Positions 8,289 through 16,864 of a stretch of DNA of 64,000 nt are shown one piece after another (positions within the stretch are counted from its first letter, which is position 1; each line of letters starts with the position of its first letter). A program made the translations under genes and the position numbers. The notes under the pieces are model-generated. The model ran no database searches. It was not told where the DNA came from and was given only the letters and a program-made list of their open reading frames with translations. Source of the stretch: Cylindrospermum sp. NIES-4074 (lineage in GTDB: Bacteria > Cyanobacteriota > Cyanobacteriia > Cyanobacteriales > Nostocaceae); contig AP018269.1 of assembly GCA_003994795.1 (NCBI GenBank), forward strand, positions 6,165,687 to 6,229,686, read 5' to 3'.

Positions 8289-9170
8289 ATGACTCGTCAA
8301 TCTCATGACCAATTTGCCAAAGAATATTTAGAGGAATTATTAGCACCTCTAGGGACAATTAAAAAGAGCGAAAAAGTTAAAAGTGAAGTTCAAGAAATTG
8401 ATGTGTGGTTTGAACCCTTTTCTCCTCAACCAAAAGGGAATCTACCTTTAGGTTTATTAGGAAAGATGGCGACAACTCAGTGTTTGCTTGAGCCTTTTCG
8501 CAACCCACCCTCAGAGGTGGAAATTCGCAGTTGTTTACTCAAGTTATATGCTGTTCATGGCGATGTTTTAAGGAAGTCGAAACGGGAAAACAGAACTATT
8601 TCCGAAGCTGAATTACCCATTTTATGGATTTTAACACCAACATTTTCATCTCGAATGATTCAAGGGTTAGGAGCAACTGAGACTTAAGAAGATTGGGTTA
8701 AAGGGGTTTATTTTCTCCCGAATATTTTCAAAACAGCAATAGTCGCTATTCATCAGTTACCAGTAAATGAAGATACCTTATGGTTGAGAGTATTGGGGAA
8801 AGGAGGAACGCAAAAAAGAGCCGTAGAGGAGTTGGCTGAACTACCAGAACAAAACCCTTTTAGAGAGAATTTGTTAGAAATTTTAGCCGACTGGCGCAAG
8901 AATTTAGAGTTGAGAGATAATTTAAGTAGCGAGGAACAGGAAGTGATTATGAACCTATCACCAGCTTATTTACAACAACGGGAAGAGTGGAAGCAAGAAG
9001 GACAACTTTCGATGATAGCCTCTCTTCTGGAAGGGCGATTTGGTACTCTAGATACTGAATTATCTAGTCTGGTTGAAAAGATTGCTCAAATTCCGGTGTC
9101 AGAACGCACTCAGTTACTTCTTTCTTTGGGTAATTTATCTCGTGAGGAATTGTTAGAAAGATTGAGATAA
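8289..9170 (+). pseudogene. Second Rpn/DUF4351-type gene, interrupted by a TAA
   Basis: Begins MTRQSHDQFAKEYLEELLAP and reads to TAA at 8685-8687, then continues in the same frame (EDWVKGVYFLP...) to 9170. The copy at 2986 reads T-E-D-W at this place, so ACA-to-TAA-like change (two bases) broke the frame. Where the other copy is broken (codon 16) this one is intact, so together the two copies spell the complete ancestral protein of about 293 residues: an N-terminal nuclease-like domain and a C-terminal DUF4351-like part (LEGRFGTLDTEL...LSREELLERL). Two truncated products (132 residues, and 128 from 8784) are possible. Confidence 0.75.
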
Positions 9171-9241
9171 AGATTAAAACTGCGATCGCACAAATGTTAA
9201 TTCTTAATGATTCGCTGTACGTTATGTGATATGATATAGAG

Positions 9242-9270
9242 CCACAGATAAACGCGAGATTTATCTGTGG
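9242..9270. terminator. Perfect 11-bp hairpin
   Basis: CCACAGATAAA (9242-9252) pairs with TTTATCTGTGG (9260-9270) over a 7-base loop. It lies between the convergent nuclease-like pseudogene and the AMIN/beta-lactamase gene and could act as a two-way terminator. Confidence 0.6.
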
Positions 9271-9316
9271 TTAACTTTTCGCAAATCCTAGAGCAGAAGG
9301 TTAATGGTTAGGTTGT

Positions 9317-10684
9317 TCAAGTTTTAGGAGAATCAACTGAAGCCACGGGAACCTGCTGACTCAGGTAATTGTAGACTAGCTGAGAAACTTGGCGAATAAA
9401 ATTTCTACCTCTAACATCTTTATAAGGACGTTTGACATAGATAGCTGCTAGATAATGCTTACCATTTGGCATAGTAATAAATCCAGCATCGCCGATGAGA
9501 AAGCCGATATCGCCAGTTTTGTGGGAGATCAGCGCGTCTTTCCCCAAACCGGCGGGAAGCAATGTGCGCGTTTTGGTTTGACGGAGAATATCTAAAGCCT
9601 GTTCTTTGCTTTGGCTGGAAACTAACTTGTCATTCACCAACAAAGCCAAAACCCGCGCCATATCTCGGGAACTGGTGGTGTTAGTTCCCCGGAAGTCACC
9701 TAAAAGATTGCGAATTACTGTATTTTTCAGTCCCCAAGTGCGAAAACGCTGATTGAGTCGCGCCGTTCCACCCAAGTAATCGATAATCATGTTGGTGGCG
9801 GTATTGTCGCTGATCACAATCATCTTGGTGATGGTTTCCAACGCTGTATACTTTTTGCCGACTCGCTCATATTGCATGATTCCAGAACCGCTTGCTACCA
9901 AGTCACCGCGCATGGTTAGCTGTTTGTTGAGGCTAACTTTACCTGCGTCTAAATCTTGAAAAAAGGCGACGAGAATGGGTAGTTTGATGGTGCTGGCTGC
10001 GGGAAAAACGCGATCGCCACCTATATCTAAATAATTCCCATTATCCAAGTCCAAAAAGAACATCCCTGTCTGCAAAAAGCTATACCGACTCATCAAGGCT
10101 TTAATCTGCGGTTCCAGTCCCTTCATTGATGAATTCAACGGCACCACACCAGCAAATAAGTTACTGTTAGCCACACCTGGGGAAACTCTAATTTTAGAAA
10201 TATCCGTCCGGGGGGAAAACCTCGGTTGCGGTGCATTAATGTCTGGAATGTTCCTCTGGGTGACAGCTAATTGCACTGGCTTGGGTAACTTTATAGACCA
10301 GCGGGTGGGTGATTCCTCTTGCAGCTTCACCTGTGCGGGGTCGAAGGTATAACCAGGTGCTAAGGTAATTGAGATGCGGGTATTATTTGCATTCAACTGT
10401 CCAATACTAACTTCTCTAATTACTGACCCTACCCTGCGGCTAGCCAGTGGATAACCTAGACTAACTCCCGGTAAATCAATTACCAGCCGAGTAGGGTTAG
10501 CAAGGACTTGGACTTTGGGTTGCACATTCTCGTCGGTGCTGAAATCCAACTCGTTACGATTGCTGTCAAAATGCCAATTGGCCACAGTTGCAGCTTTGAC
10601 GGTGGAACCAAGCAGGAGGACACTTAAAAAGCTGGATAAAAACCAGCTTGCTTTGATGATGTTGTGTGTGTGTGTGAGTCGCAT
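9317..10684 (-). CDS. AMIN-domain serine hydrolase, class A beta-lactamase fold
   Basis: A 455-residue exported protein. Residues 1-31 form a signal peptide ending near TVKAA. Residues about 33-135 match an AMIN domain (VQVLANPTRLVIDLPG), which binds peptidoglycan or targets the periplasm. The C-terminal part has the penicilloyl-hydrolase motifs in order: STIK (SxxK), SDN and HKTG (KTG). The class A Glu-166 loop is not evident to me. Cyanobacteria commonly carry such AMIN plus beta-lactamase-like proteins; a role in cell-wall maturation is as likely as antibiotic hydrolysis. Monocistronic, in the periplasm. Confidence 0.85.
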   Translation of the reverse strand: MRLTHTHNIIKASWFLSSFLSVLLLGSTVKAATVANWHFDSNRNELDFSTDENVQPKVQVLANPTRLVIDLPGVSLGYPLASRRVGSVIREVSIGQLNANNTRISITLAPGYTFDPAQVKLQEESPTRWSIKLPKPVQLAVTQRNIPDINAPQPRFSPRTDISKIRVSPGVANSNLFAGVVPLNSSMKGLEPQIKALMSRYSFLQTGMFFLDLDNGNYLDIGGDRVFPAASTIKLPILVAFFQDLDAGKVSLNKQLTMRGDLVASGSGIMQYERVGKKYTALETITKMIVISDNTATNMIIDYLGGTARLNQRFRTWGLKNTVIRNLLGDFRGTNTTSSRDMARVLALLVNDKLVSSQSKEQALDILRQTKTRTLLPAGLGKDALISHKTGDIGFLIGDAGFITMPNGKHYLAAIYVKRPYKDVRGRNFIRQVSQLVYNYLSQQVPVASVDSPKT

Positions 10685-11018
10685 CGATTAAAACTTTTTG
10701 TGAAAGGAAGATTAGGGAACCAACGAAAATCGAAGTCCATTAAAGCACAATAGGGTGAATTTTGTTGGACAATCTGCCTTTTACCAATATTCGGCACAAT
10801 ATGACAGCAGAAAACCGCCTGAGAATGAATTCTGAGGAACCAATAGCAAACAAAAGCTGTTTAAAGGCGACTGGATAGGGTTTTAGTCTGTTTAAACTGA
10901 AGTAGCCTACGGCAACGCTACGCGAACAGAGCGGGTTATGTCTAGAATTAAATAGCCCTGTTTCCATCCAGGTATATTCAGACAATTTAGAAAATCATCC
11001 CTGACTGTGATTGCTGGA
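10685..11018. other. Intergenic region with a GC-rich short repeat
   Basis: Promoter region of the AMIN/beta-lactamase gene plus a short repeat at about 10900-10935 (gtagcctacggcaacgctac). No convincing coding sequence; the minus-strand reading across it is built from the repeat. Confidence 0.5.
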
Positions 11019-11207
11019 TTATTTACCCTTTTTATCTAACTTTTCTTGTATCGCTTCTCTAACAAAATCATTTTTTTCATCACCTAATGATTTAAGGTCA
11101 TCAGACATAGATTTAGTAATCTTTAATGATAAAGGTTCTGTTAATGGTTCATCCCTGTCGGTAGTGAACGGTTTTAAGCTGTCTGGATTACCTTTGGGAT
11201 TGGGCAT
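11019..11207 (-). CDS. Small ribbon-helix-helix-like protein
   Basis: A 62-residue protein starting MPNPKGNPDSLKPFTTDRDE followed by PLSLKITKSMSDDLKSL and DFVREAIQEKLDK. The order (short polar head, one beta-strand SLKITKS, two helices) and the MPNPKGN start match a small protein family common in filamentous cyanobacteria that looks like ribbon-helix-helix DNA-binding proteins. Partner gene not seen. It may be an antitoxin or plain regulator. Confidence 0.65.
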   Translation of the reverse strand: MPNPKGNPDSLKPFTTDRDEPLTEPLSLKITKSMSDDLKSLGDEKNDFVREAIQEKLDKKGK

Positions 11208-11331
11208 ATAAATATAAATAAAACATTAATATTGCTTATTCACAGGTATTCCCGTGTTTGAATTAATCCAGTAGGTTTGCTCTGGAAAGTTACACCTACT
11301 GAATACCCCTAGTAGAGGCAATTACTATTAT

Positions 11332-11793
11332 ATGCACAGTCCCGAATCGCTACTAGTTCTTAGCTGCGAGCAATTACGAATGCTTGCGACTAGCTTAAAA
11401 GCTGATATCACTGGCATTGAGTCAAACCATGCTGAGTTAGTTAACACAGTATTGGATGCCCAATATCAGTTTTTACTGGAATTTCTTTCATGTAACCCCA
11501 AGACACGCATCGCACACGCTAACAGCATTAGATACAGCGTTAATACTTTGAGAAATGGATTAAGCAACAGAGAGATACAACTATTGCAACTTCCAGTTAA
11601 AGAGAAGATTGATAACCCAATCAGTCAAGTTCTGCTAGATGAAACCAGGAAAGTTTATCGAGCAATTGCTCTGATTGAAAAAGCTGCTAGCTTGTTGGAA
11701 GATTGTCAAATTGCCAAAGCACAAGTATTGACACTAAACCAAGCAACACATTTACTAACATCAAAACAAGCTAAAAAGATGTTGGTGAAATAA
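11332..11793 (+). CDS. Hypothetical helical protein
   Basis: A 153-residue protein I do not recognise. It is predicted mostly helical, begins MHSPESLLVLSCEQLRMLAT and has no membrane segment or signal peptide. Directly downstream, 2 bases after its stop, a second reading starts (MHTTQLLDTLTCEQL) with a similar beginning, so this gene seems to have been partly duplicated. Codon use looks like its neighbours. The plausible ATG at 11332 follows the weak sequence GAGGCAATTACTATTAT. Confidence 0.5.
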   Translation: MHSPESLLVLSCEQLRMLATSLKADITGIESNHAELVNTVLDAQYQFLLEFLSCNPKTRIAHANSIRYSVNTLRNGLSNREIQLLQLPVKEKIDNPISQVLLDETRKVYRAIALIEKAASLLEDCQIAKAQVLTLNQATHLLTSKQAKKMLVK

Positions 11794-11795
11794 TC

Positions 11796-11879
11796 ATGCA
11801 CACAACACAATTACTGGATACCCTCACTTGTGAGCAGTTAATTCCTATTGCACAGGGATTAAAAATCCATATCACATAA
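11796..11879 (+). pseudogene. Remnant resembling the start of the preceding gene
   Basis: Twenty-seven codons, beginning MHTTQLLDTLTCEQLIPIAQ and ending GLKIHIT before TAA. The pattern S/T-CEQL and A-x-x-L/GLK(A)-I-T matches the first 27 residues of the protein at 11332, after which nothing continues. I infer a tandem duplication that was later deleted. Confidence 0.45.
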
Positions 11880-11887
11880 GTAATTCT

Positions 11888-11915
11888 GTAGAGACGTTTC
11901 ATGAAACGTCTCTAC
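11888..11915. repeat. 28-bp perfect palindrome (dispersed)
   Basis: GTAGAGACGTTTCA followed by its exact reverse complement. An identical palindrome extended to 30 bp occurs at 20824-20853. As RNA it would be a 12-14 bp hairpin. It recurs exactly, which marks it as a dispersed repeat family rather than a gene-specific terminator. Confidence 0.85.
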
Positions 11916-12005
11916 TACATTTTGCCTCAATGAAACAGCGCGGGGTGCGGGAGGCGATGGTTGGGCAACAGCACCCGCATGGCGATCGCATAATTTGCTA
12001 TATTT

Positions 12006-13514
12006 TTAAAGCCCCAAATCTGTCGCAATGCGGTGGGCACAAGCAAACCCAGAAAAAGCCACCGCATTCAACCCCTGACCAGGAAAGGTACTATCCCCCA
12101 CACAATACAGCCCAGGAATCGCAGTGCGATTAAACGGCATCCCCAGCAACCCCTGCAACTTGCGTCGGGGTATTGGCCCATAAGTGCCATCCACACGACC
12201 CAAAAAGCGCCGATGAGTGCGGGGTGTTCCCACTTCCAGATAATCCAAACCTGCATCTAAACCGGGAAAAATCTTTTCTAAACGGTCAATAATTTCCCCC
12301 GCAACCTGTTCTTTCTTCGCTTCGTACTTACTCGGAGAAAGTTTTTGCCAATCATCAATCCAGTGAGGGGTAAAAGCATGAATAATGTGATATCCTGCTG
12401 GGGCTAAATCTGGGTCAAGTAAGGTAGGAATAGAAACGAAAATTGTACCCGCTGACGCTGCCATGTTTTCCCAATCTTCCAGCAAGATATGATGGCATTC
12501 CGTCCCCGCAGGTAAAACTGATGCCTCTACCCCCATGTGCAAACTCAGAAAGCTGGGTGATTTTTGATAACGTTGTTGCCAATTATTCTCATTATCGGGA
12601 ATTGTTTCTGCTGGGAGTAATTTTTCAAAAGTATCCCAGCGTGTAGCGTTAGAAACTATGCGTTTACCGTGAAAGACTTTACCATTAGCCAATTGTACAC
12701 CCACAGCTTGACCGTTTTCGGTGATAATTTTCGTCACCCTGGCTTGGTAATAAATCTCACCCCCAGCCTTTTCTAAACCCTCAACCAATTTTTGGGCAAT
12801 TTGTCCCACTCCACCTTTAGGGTAGTTAACTCCGCCATAATGTCTGTCAGAAAATACCATCCCTGCATTAATCATTGGTGTCATATCAGCTGGCACTACT
12901 GACCAGCAATAACACTCTATATCGATAAATTTTAATAATTGGGGGTCTTTGATGTAGCGACGTGCTATGTCGCCAACATTTTGGGGTAGATATTTGGCCA
13001 AACCAAGACAAGCTAAAGGATGCTGGAGAAACACTCGCATCAGATACCGAGGTTCTTCCAGGGATAGCAAATCTATTTTATTTAAGCAATTAAATACCTG
13101 CTGACATTCATTATAAAAGCGACGAATCCCTTTTTCTTCGTGGGGAAAATAAGCAATAAGATTTTGCAAAAATTTGTCATAATTTCGGTCAACTTTCAAA
13201 TCTAATTCATTGGGGAGATGATAGTGAATCTGTACAGGATCAATAATTGATGGTTGGCTGACATTCACTGCATCTAAGGCGCGGGTAAGTAAGTTGGTTG
13301 TACCCTTTTGTCCCATGCCAAAAATCATCGAAGCCCCGACATCAAATCGATAACCTTGACGTTCAAAATAACCAGCGCTACCACCAGGAATTAGATAACG
13401 TTCCAGTACCAGGACTTTAGCTCCCTTTGCTGCTAGCTGGGTTGCTGTCACTAAGCCACCGATGCCAGAGCCGATGATGATGGCATCAAATAAAGTATGA
13501 GGGGGCATAAGCAT
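12006..13514 (-). CDS. crtH: Prolycopene isomerase (carotene cis-trans isomerase)
   Basis: Isomerises tetra-cis-lycopene to all-trans lycopene in carotenoid synthesis, at the thylakoid or plasma membrane. The 502 residues fit CrtH/CrtISO. Evidence: N-terminal FAD-binding [20 protein letters not shown], followed by [20 protein letters not shown], the family stretch [18 protein letters not shown], and a C-terminal [20 protein letters not shown] that completes the FAD site. The alternative CrtI desaturase is less likely given the CrtH-specific [12 protein letters not shown]. Single gene, divergent from upp with a 373-base gap. Confidence 0.93.
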   Translation of the reverse strand: MLMPPHTLFDAIIIGSGIGGLVTATQLAAKGAKVLVLERYLIPGGSAGYFERQGYRFDVGASMIFGMGQKGTTNLLTRALDAVNVSQPSIIDPVQIHYHLPNELDLKVDRNYDKFLQNLIAYFPHEEKGIRRFYNECQQVFNCLNKIDLLSLEEPRYLMRVFLQHPLACLGLAKYLPQNVGDIARRYIKDPQLLKFIDIECYCWSVVPADMTPMINAGMVFSDRHYGGVNYPKGGVGQIAQKLVEGLEKAGGEIYYQARVTKIITENGQAVGVQLANGKVFHGKRIVSNATRWDTFEKLLPAETIPDNENNWQQRYQKSPSFLSLHMGVEASVLPAGTECHHILLEDWENMAASAGTIFVSIPTLLDPDLAPAGYHIIHAFTPHWIDDWQKLSPSKYEAKKEQVAGEIIDRLEKIFPGLDAGLDYLEVGTPRTHRRFLGRVDGTYGPIPRRKLQGLLGMPFNRTAIPGLYCVGDSTFPGQGLNAVAFSGFACAHRIATDLGL

Positions 13515-13887
13515 TTAAGAAGGGAAATTTTGTTCGTAGTGAGCGATTTATCGCTTTATTCAAACATTTTAAGGACTAAAGCCGTGACTACGCGCAAAAA
13601 TGCCGGATGAATTGAAGTCATATTCCAGAAATTGTCAATTACTTTCTTGATTTTTCCCCAAAAAAGAGGGACAAGCCTGCTACCGCCCGCTTATCCCGTC
13701 TGCCGATCCTTAAAAGAGAGGAGAACACTGTATAACAATATAACCTTGATTGAGAATTTATGTCAACTATTAATGAAAAAGATTATCAATAAATCTGTGG
13801 GTGTTGATTTTAGCGGTCAACTGTACACCGAAAAGAGTATTATGAGGTTTCAGTTCTCAGATAGTAAAAAGTCGCCTTAATCTGGCT
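13515..13887. other. Divergent promoter region of crtH and upp
   Basis: Contains the upstream sequences of crtH (minus) and upp (plus). An open frame at 13632-13880 has no recognisable protein and I do not call it. No clear repeat seen. Confidence 0.4.
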
Positions 13888-14538
13888 ATGACGCAACAAC
13901 TGCGTGTTTACGTTCCACCCCATCCCTTGATAAAGCACTGGCTAGCAGTTGCTCGTGATGTTGCTACTCCTTCAGTATTATTTCGTAGTGCGATAACTGA
14001 GTTGGGACGATGGCTGACTTATGAAGCAGCGCGAGAGTGGTTGCCAACGCTAGATATAACTGTCCAGACTCCTTTAGAATCCTGTCCAGGAACTGTGATT
14101 AACCCAGAAGCACCTGTGGCGGTTGTGCCGATTCTGCGGGCTGGGCTAGGATTGTTAGAGGGGGCACAGACGATATTGCCTTTGGCATCAATTTACCATT
14201 TTGGTTTGGTGCGAAATGAGGAAACACTAGAACCTCTGTGTTACCTGAATAAATTGCCTGAAAAGTTCGCTCCCCAAACACGGGTGTTAATAACCGATCC
14301 GATGTTGGCGACGGGAGGATCGATAATGGCTGTAATGGCTGAATTGATAGCAAGGGGTGTTGATCCAAGTCTGGTACGGATTGTTTGTGTGGTGGCTGCT
14401 CCACCGGCTTTGCAAAAGCTAAGTGCGGCTTATCCAGGTTTAATTATTTATGCCGCTACTATTGATGAGACGGTCAACGACAAGGGTTTTATTGTACCAG
14501 GGTTGGGAGATGCTGGCGATCGCATCTTTGGGACTTAA
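13888..14538 (+). CDS. upp: Uracil phosphoribosyltransferase
   Basis: Salvages uracil with PRPP to UMP in the cytoplasm. The 216-residue length is typical. Seen: the PRPP-binding loop ITDPMLATGGSIMAVMAEL, the AVVPILRAGLGLLEG stretch near the middle, and the uracil-binding C-terminus ATIDETVNDKGFIVPGLGDA followed by GDRIFG. Starts with ATG at 13888. The next gene (14637) is on the same strand after 98 bases, but shows no functional link. Confidence 0.97.
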   Translation: MTQQLRVYVPPHPLIKHWLAVARDVATPSVLFRSAITELGRWLTYEAAREWLPTLDITVQTPLESCPGTVINPEAPVAVVPILRAGLGLLEGAQTILPLASIYHFGLVRNEETLEPLCYLNKLPEKFAPQTRVLITDPMLATGGSIMAVMAELIARGVDPSLVRIVCVVAAPPALQKLSAAYPGLIIYAATIDETVNDKGFIVPGLGDAGDRIFGT

Positions 14539-14636
14539 CTAACTGGCGCCATCATCCCCTACTATGCAGTCAAGGCAAGAAAATAGCTTAATCAATCTAA
14601 TGTAAAAGTCGCAGGTTTCTTCAAGGCGGTAAAGAT

Positions 14637-14981
14637 ATGAGTCAGCGAGATGGTTTTGCCGGTGGTTTTTTAGCGGGGGCTTTTGTTGGTGGCGTAGTTG
14701 GTGGTATTCTAGGAGCAGTGATTGCCTCTCGACGCGATTCTCTGTTGGCAGATGAGGAAATAGAACTGACTGGTAGCCCAACCGACACAAAAAAGGTATC
14801 AGCGAAACGGCGTCAGATGAGAGCCTCAGATAGTGAGAGCATGGAAGTGGAAAATGCGCGGCGATCGCTAGAAGATAAGATTGCCCAGCTGAATGCCACA
14901 ATTGATGATGTGCGAAAGCAGTTAGGGAACGTCAACGGGAATGCACCTCAAACAGTTAGCGATCGCCCCCAAGACTCTTGA
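14637..14981 (+). CDS. Conserved cyanobacterial glycine-zipper membrane protein
   Basis: A 114-residue protein of unknown function. Residues 7-30 are a glycine-rich membrane helix (GFAGGFLAGAFVGGVVGG then ILGAVIAS), followed by a basic RR pair, a polar linker and a C-terminal coiled-coil-like helix (ARRSLEDKIAQLNATIDDVR). This layout, one N-terminal helix with a soluble helical tail, recalls YtxH-like proteins. Same strand as the YggT gene 130 bases downstream. Confidence 0.6.
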   Translation: MSQRDGFAGGFLAGAFVGGVVGGILGAVIASRRDSLLADEEIELTGSPTDTKKVSAKRRQMRASDSESMEVENARRSLEDKIAQLNATIDDVRKQLGNVNGNAPQTVSDRPQDS

Positions 14982-15112
14982 AGTGCTTTTGTGGCGTGAT
15001 TAAAGCAGCAATTGTGTTAAATGTGGGAGTTATCCGCCAACGTTATGACATGGACTAAATTAAAATCAATCATAAGACCCCATTTGACACTTAAGAGGAA
15101 ACCAAACCAATC

Positions 15113-15364
15113 ATGAGTTTACTGATTACGGTACTCGCTCAATTCATCACCTACTATAGTTTTTTGCTGATTATTCGGGTTTTGTTAACCTGGTTCCCCA
15201 ACATTAACTGGTATAACCAACCATTTGCTGCTTTGAGCCAGATAACTGATCCCTATCTAAATCTATTCCGCTCCATTATTCCCCCATTGGGTGGCATGGA
15301 TTTTTCCCCAATGTTAGCGATTATACTACTGCAAATAGTAGGTGGTGGACTGCAAGCGATCTAA
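15113..15364 (+). CDS. YggT / Ycf19 (YlmG) family membrane protein
   Basis: An 83-residue protein with two membrane helices flanking a conserved loop: helix 1 ITYYSFLLIIRVLLTWFPN, loop with ITDPYLNLFRSIIPPLGGMD, helix 2 FSPMLAIILLQIVGGGL. The loop is the YggT/YCF19 hallmark. Plastid and cyanobacterial homologues (YlmG, Ycf19) affect nucleoid distribution and thylakoid function. Starts at ATG 15113 after AAGAGGAAACC. A strong hairpin ends the transcript. Confidence 0.92.
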   Translation: MSLLITVLAQFITYYSFLLIIRVLLTWFPNINWYNQPFAALSQITDPYLNLFRSIIPPLGGMDFSPMLAIILLQIVGGGLQAI

Positions 15365-15394
15365 AAACGCTTAACTTGCAGTTTAGAGATTTAC

Positions 15395-15418
15395 GTTCTG
15401 GGCTAGTTAGCCCAGAAC
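15395..15418. terminator. Bidirectional terminator between converging genes
   Basis: Perfect 11-bp stem GTTCTGGGCTA / TAGCCCAGAAC with a 2-base loop, followed by ATTTTAATT on the plus strand. It sits between the ends of the YggT gene (plus) and the gene at 15430 (minus). Confidence 0.8.
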
Positions 15419-15429
15419 ATTTTAATTGA

Positions 15430-15939
15430 TTAACGTCGGACTTGACCACTAAACCCAGCGGCTTTAAACTGCTTCAGCTGCAAAGGTAACGGCTGAGAGG
15501 CAGGTACAGAAATTCTGATTTCAAAATCACTGATTCCTGGTGGTACTTCAGCAATACCACCTATACGGGTGCGGTTTTGCATCACTGAGTCGTTGTTGGC
15601 ATCATAGATGCGTCCAAAAATATCTGCATCGTAGACTGTTTTATTAGTGCCATTTTGTGCTTTACCAGTGACAATAAAGCAGTTAGCAGCCCCAGAACCG
15701 CTACTAATAACGGCTCCTTTTGCCACTTCTGCGGGACAATCTTGATAAGAGACATCAAATAGCTTAATCTGCGTCAAGGCTACAGCGCTGGGAGTAAACA
15801 CCCAGGATAGAACCCCGATGAGGCAAGAAGTAAATATGACCTTGATTAATCTTGGGTACTGAGTTATAAATCCTGTGTAGTTTCCCATAGCTAAAGCCAG
15901 ATAATTCCCCAAAAGTGCTAAACGGTTTTTATTTTCCAT
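15430..15939 (-). CDS. Conserved cyanobacterial exported protein
   Basis: A 169-residue protein with an N-terminal cytoplasmic stretch and a hydrophobic segment (VIFTSCLIGVLSWVFTPSAV, residues about 34-53) that probably acts as signal anchor or cleavable signal. The remainder forms an immunoglobulin-like beta sandwich: CFIVTGKAQNGTNKTVYDAD, FGRIYDANNDSVMQN, PPGISDFEIRISVPA and a C-terminal basic tail. The conserved IKLFDVSYQDCP motif is familiar from cyanobacterial genomes but has no known function that I can name. The fold pattern is like FxLYD domains. Confidence 0.55.
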   Translation of the reverse strand: MENKNRLALLGNYLALAMGNYTGFITQYPRLIKVIFTSCLIGVLSWVFTPSAVALTQIKLFDVSYQDCPAEVAKGAVISSGSGAANCFIVTGKAQNGTNKTVYDADIFGRIYDANNDSVMQNRTRIGGIAEVPPGISDFEIRISVPASQPLPLQLKQFKAAGFSGQVRR

Positions 15940-16090
15940 ATCTAAAAAATGGTAGCAACGAAAGCTAACTAAACTTTACTCAGCACTGGTTTAACTCCCA
16001 GCTTACAGGAATTTTACTGCTAGGGGATTGGAGACTTTAAATTTAAATTTTGTGATAATGAGGAAAATATACCCTCAATTGCGATAACCT

Positions 16091-16699
16091 ATGACACCAG
16101 ATGAGATTGAAGCAGCTTTGCAAGCAGCCTTTAATTGTTGTGATGCAGCCAGCTGTCCTCTCACTGTTACGCAGAAACAAATATTACTGCAAGTAGTCGA
16201 GCAAATTCAGGGAAACCCTAATTTTAGGGTATCAGATAGTTCCAATCCTTTAGACGAACTTACGCCAGAGGAATTAGAAGCGTTTTTGCAATTCGTTAAG
16301 GTGGAGGAGGAAGAGAACAGGACTTGGAAAGTCCAATTACTCAACGACTGGCTTCTAGAACAAGATTCTGGGAAAGTGCAATTTATTCGCCAACGCTATG
16401 GTTTACAGTGGTTGAATCGTGTTGAGTCATACCATTTTGACAAGTATGTTGATGGTGAAGATGGGCTAAAGTTAAAAATAGGCGATCGCATTGAAGTTTG
16501 CAATGCACTATGGGAATGGGTACAGGAGAATGGCCCTTGTCAGCGTCAATGGTTCCCCTGCATGGTGATTCAGATTGAGGAAGTTAGCAATGGGGATGAA
16601 TCCTTTACTAATTGCCAGATTCGCTTCTACGATGGCAATGAGTTAGAAATTCAAGGAATCTATGAATGGAATCGCTATAATTGGCGCTATCCGCAATAG
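16091..16699 (+). CDS. Conserved cyanobacterial hypothetical protein
   Basis: A 202-residue soluble protein of unknown function. The N-terminus is helical (MTPDEIEAALQAAFNCC, with LTVTQKQILLQVVEQIQ). A central acidic region includes LDELTPEELEAFLQFV. The C-terminal half, rich in Trp and beta strands, has the odd motif KLKIGDRIEVCNALWEWVQE and ends YEWNRYNWRYPQ. No signal peptide, membrane segment or catalytic motif seen. Followed by a hairpin repeat and a convergent ATPase gene. Confidence 0.5.
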   Translation: MTPDEIEAALQAAFNCCDAASCPLTVTQKQILLQVVEQIQGNPNFRVSDSSNPLDELTPEELEAFLQFVKVEEEENRTWKVQLLNDWLLEQDSGKVQFIRQRYGLQWLNRVESYHFDKYVDGEDGLKLKIGDRIEVCNALWEWVQENGPCQRQWFPCMVIQIEEVSNGDESFTNCQIRFYDGNELEIQGIYEWNRYNWRYPQ

Positions 16700-16776
16700 A
16701 ATGCACTCGTGTAGCTAAAATTCCTAATAAAATAGTATTTTTTCTTAGATACTTCAAAATAAAAAATCCCTTAACT

Positions 16777-16839
16777 CTTGTGGGATGGGCGTCTCGCCCG
16801 TCCTTAATATTTGGGCGGGCAAGATGCCCACCCCACAAG
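16777..16839. repeat. Dispersed hairpin repeat (CTTGTGGGATGGGCG ends)
   Basis: Starts CTTGTGGGATGGGCG and ends with the near reverse complement (GATGCCCACCCCACAAG), with inner GGGCGTCTCGCCCG / CGGGCGGGC pairing. The same core forms the middle of the inner element at 19452-19597. It separates two convergent genes. Confidence 0.75.
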
Positions 16840-16864
16840 ATTGTATAATTTATTTTGGGTAATT

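Noticed and set aside
13632-13880. 82-codon frame before upp
   Set aside because: No recognised protein pattern and poor codon use; it lies in the divergent promoter region.
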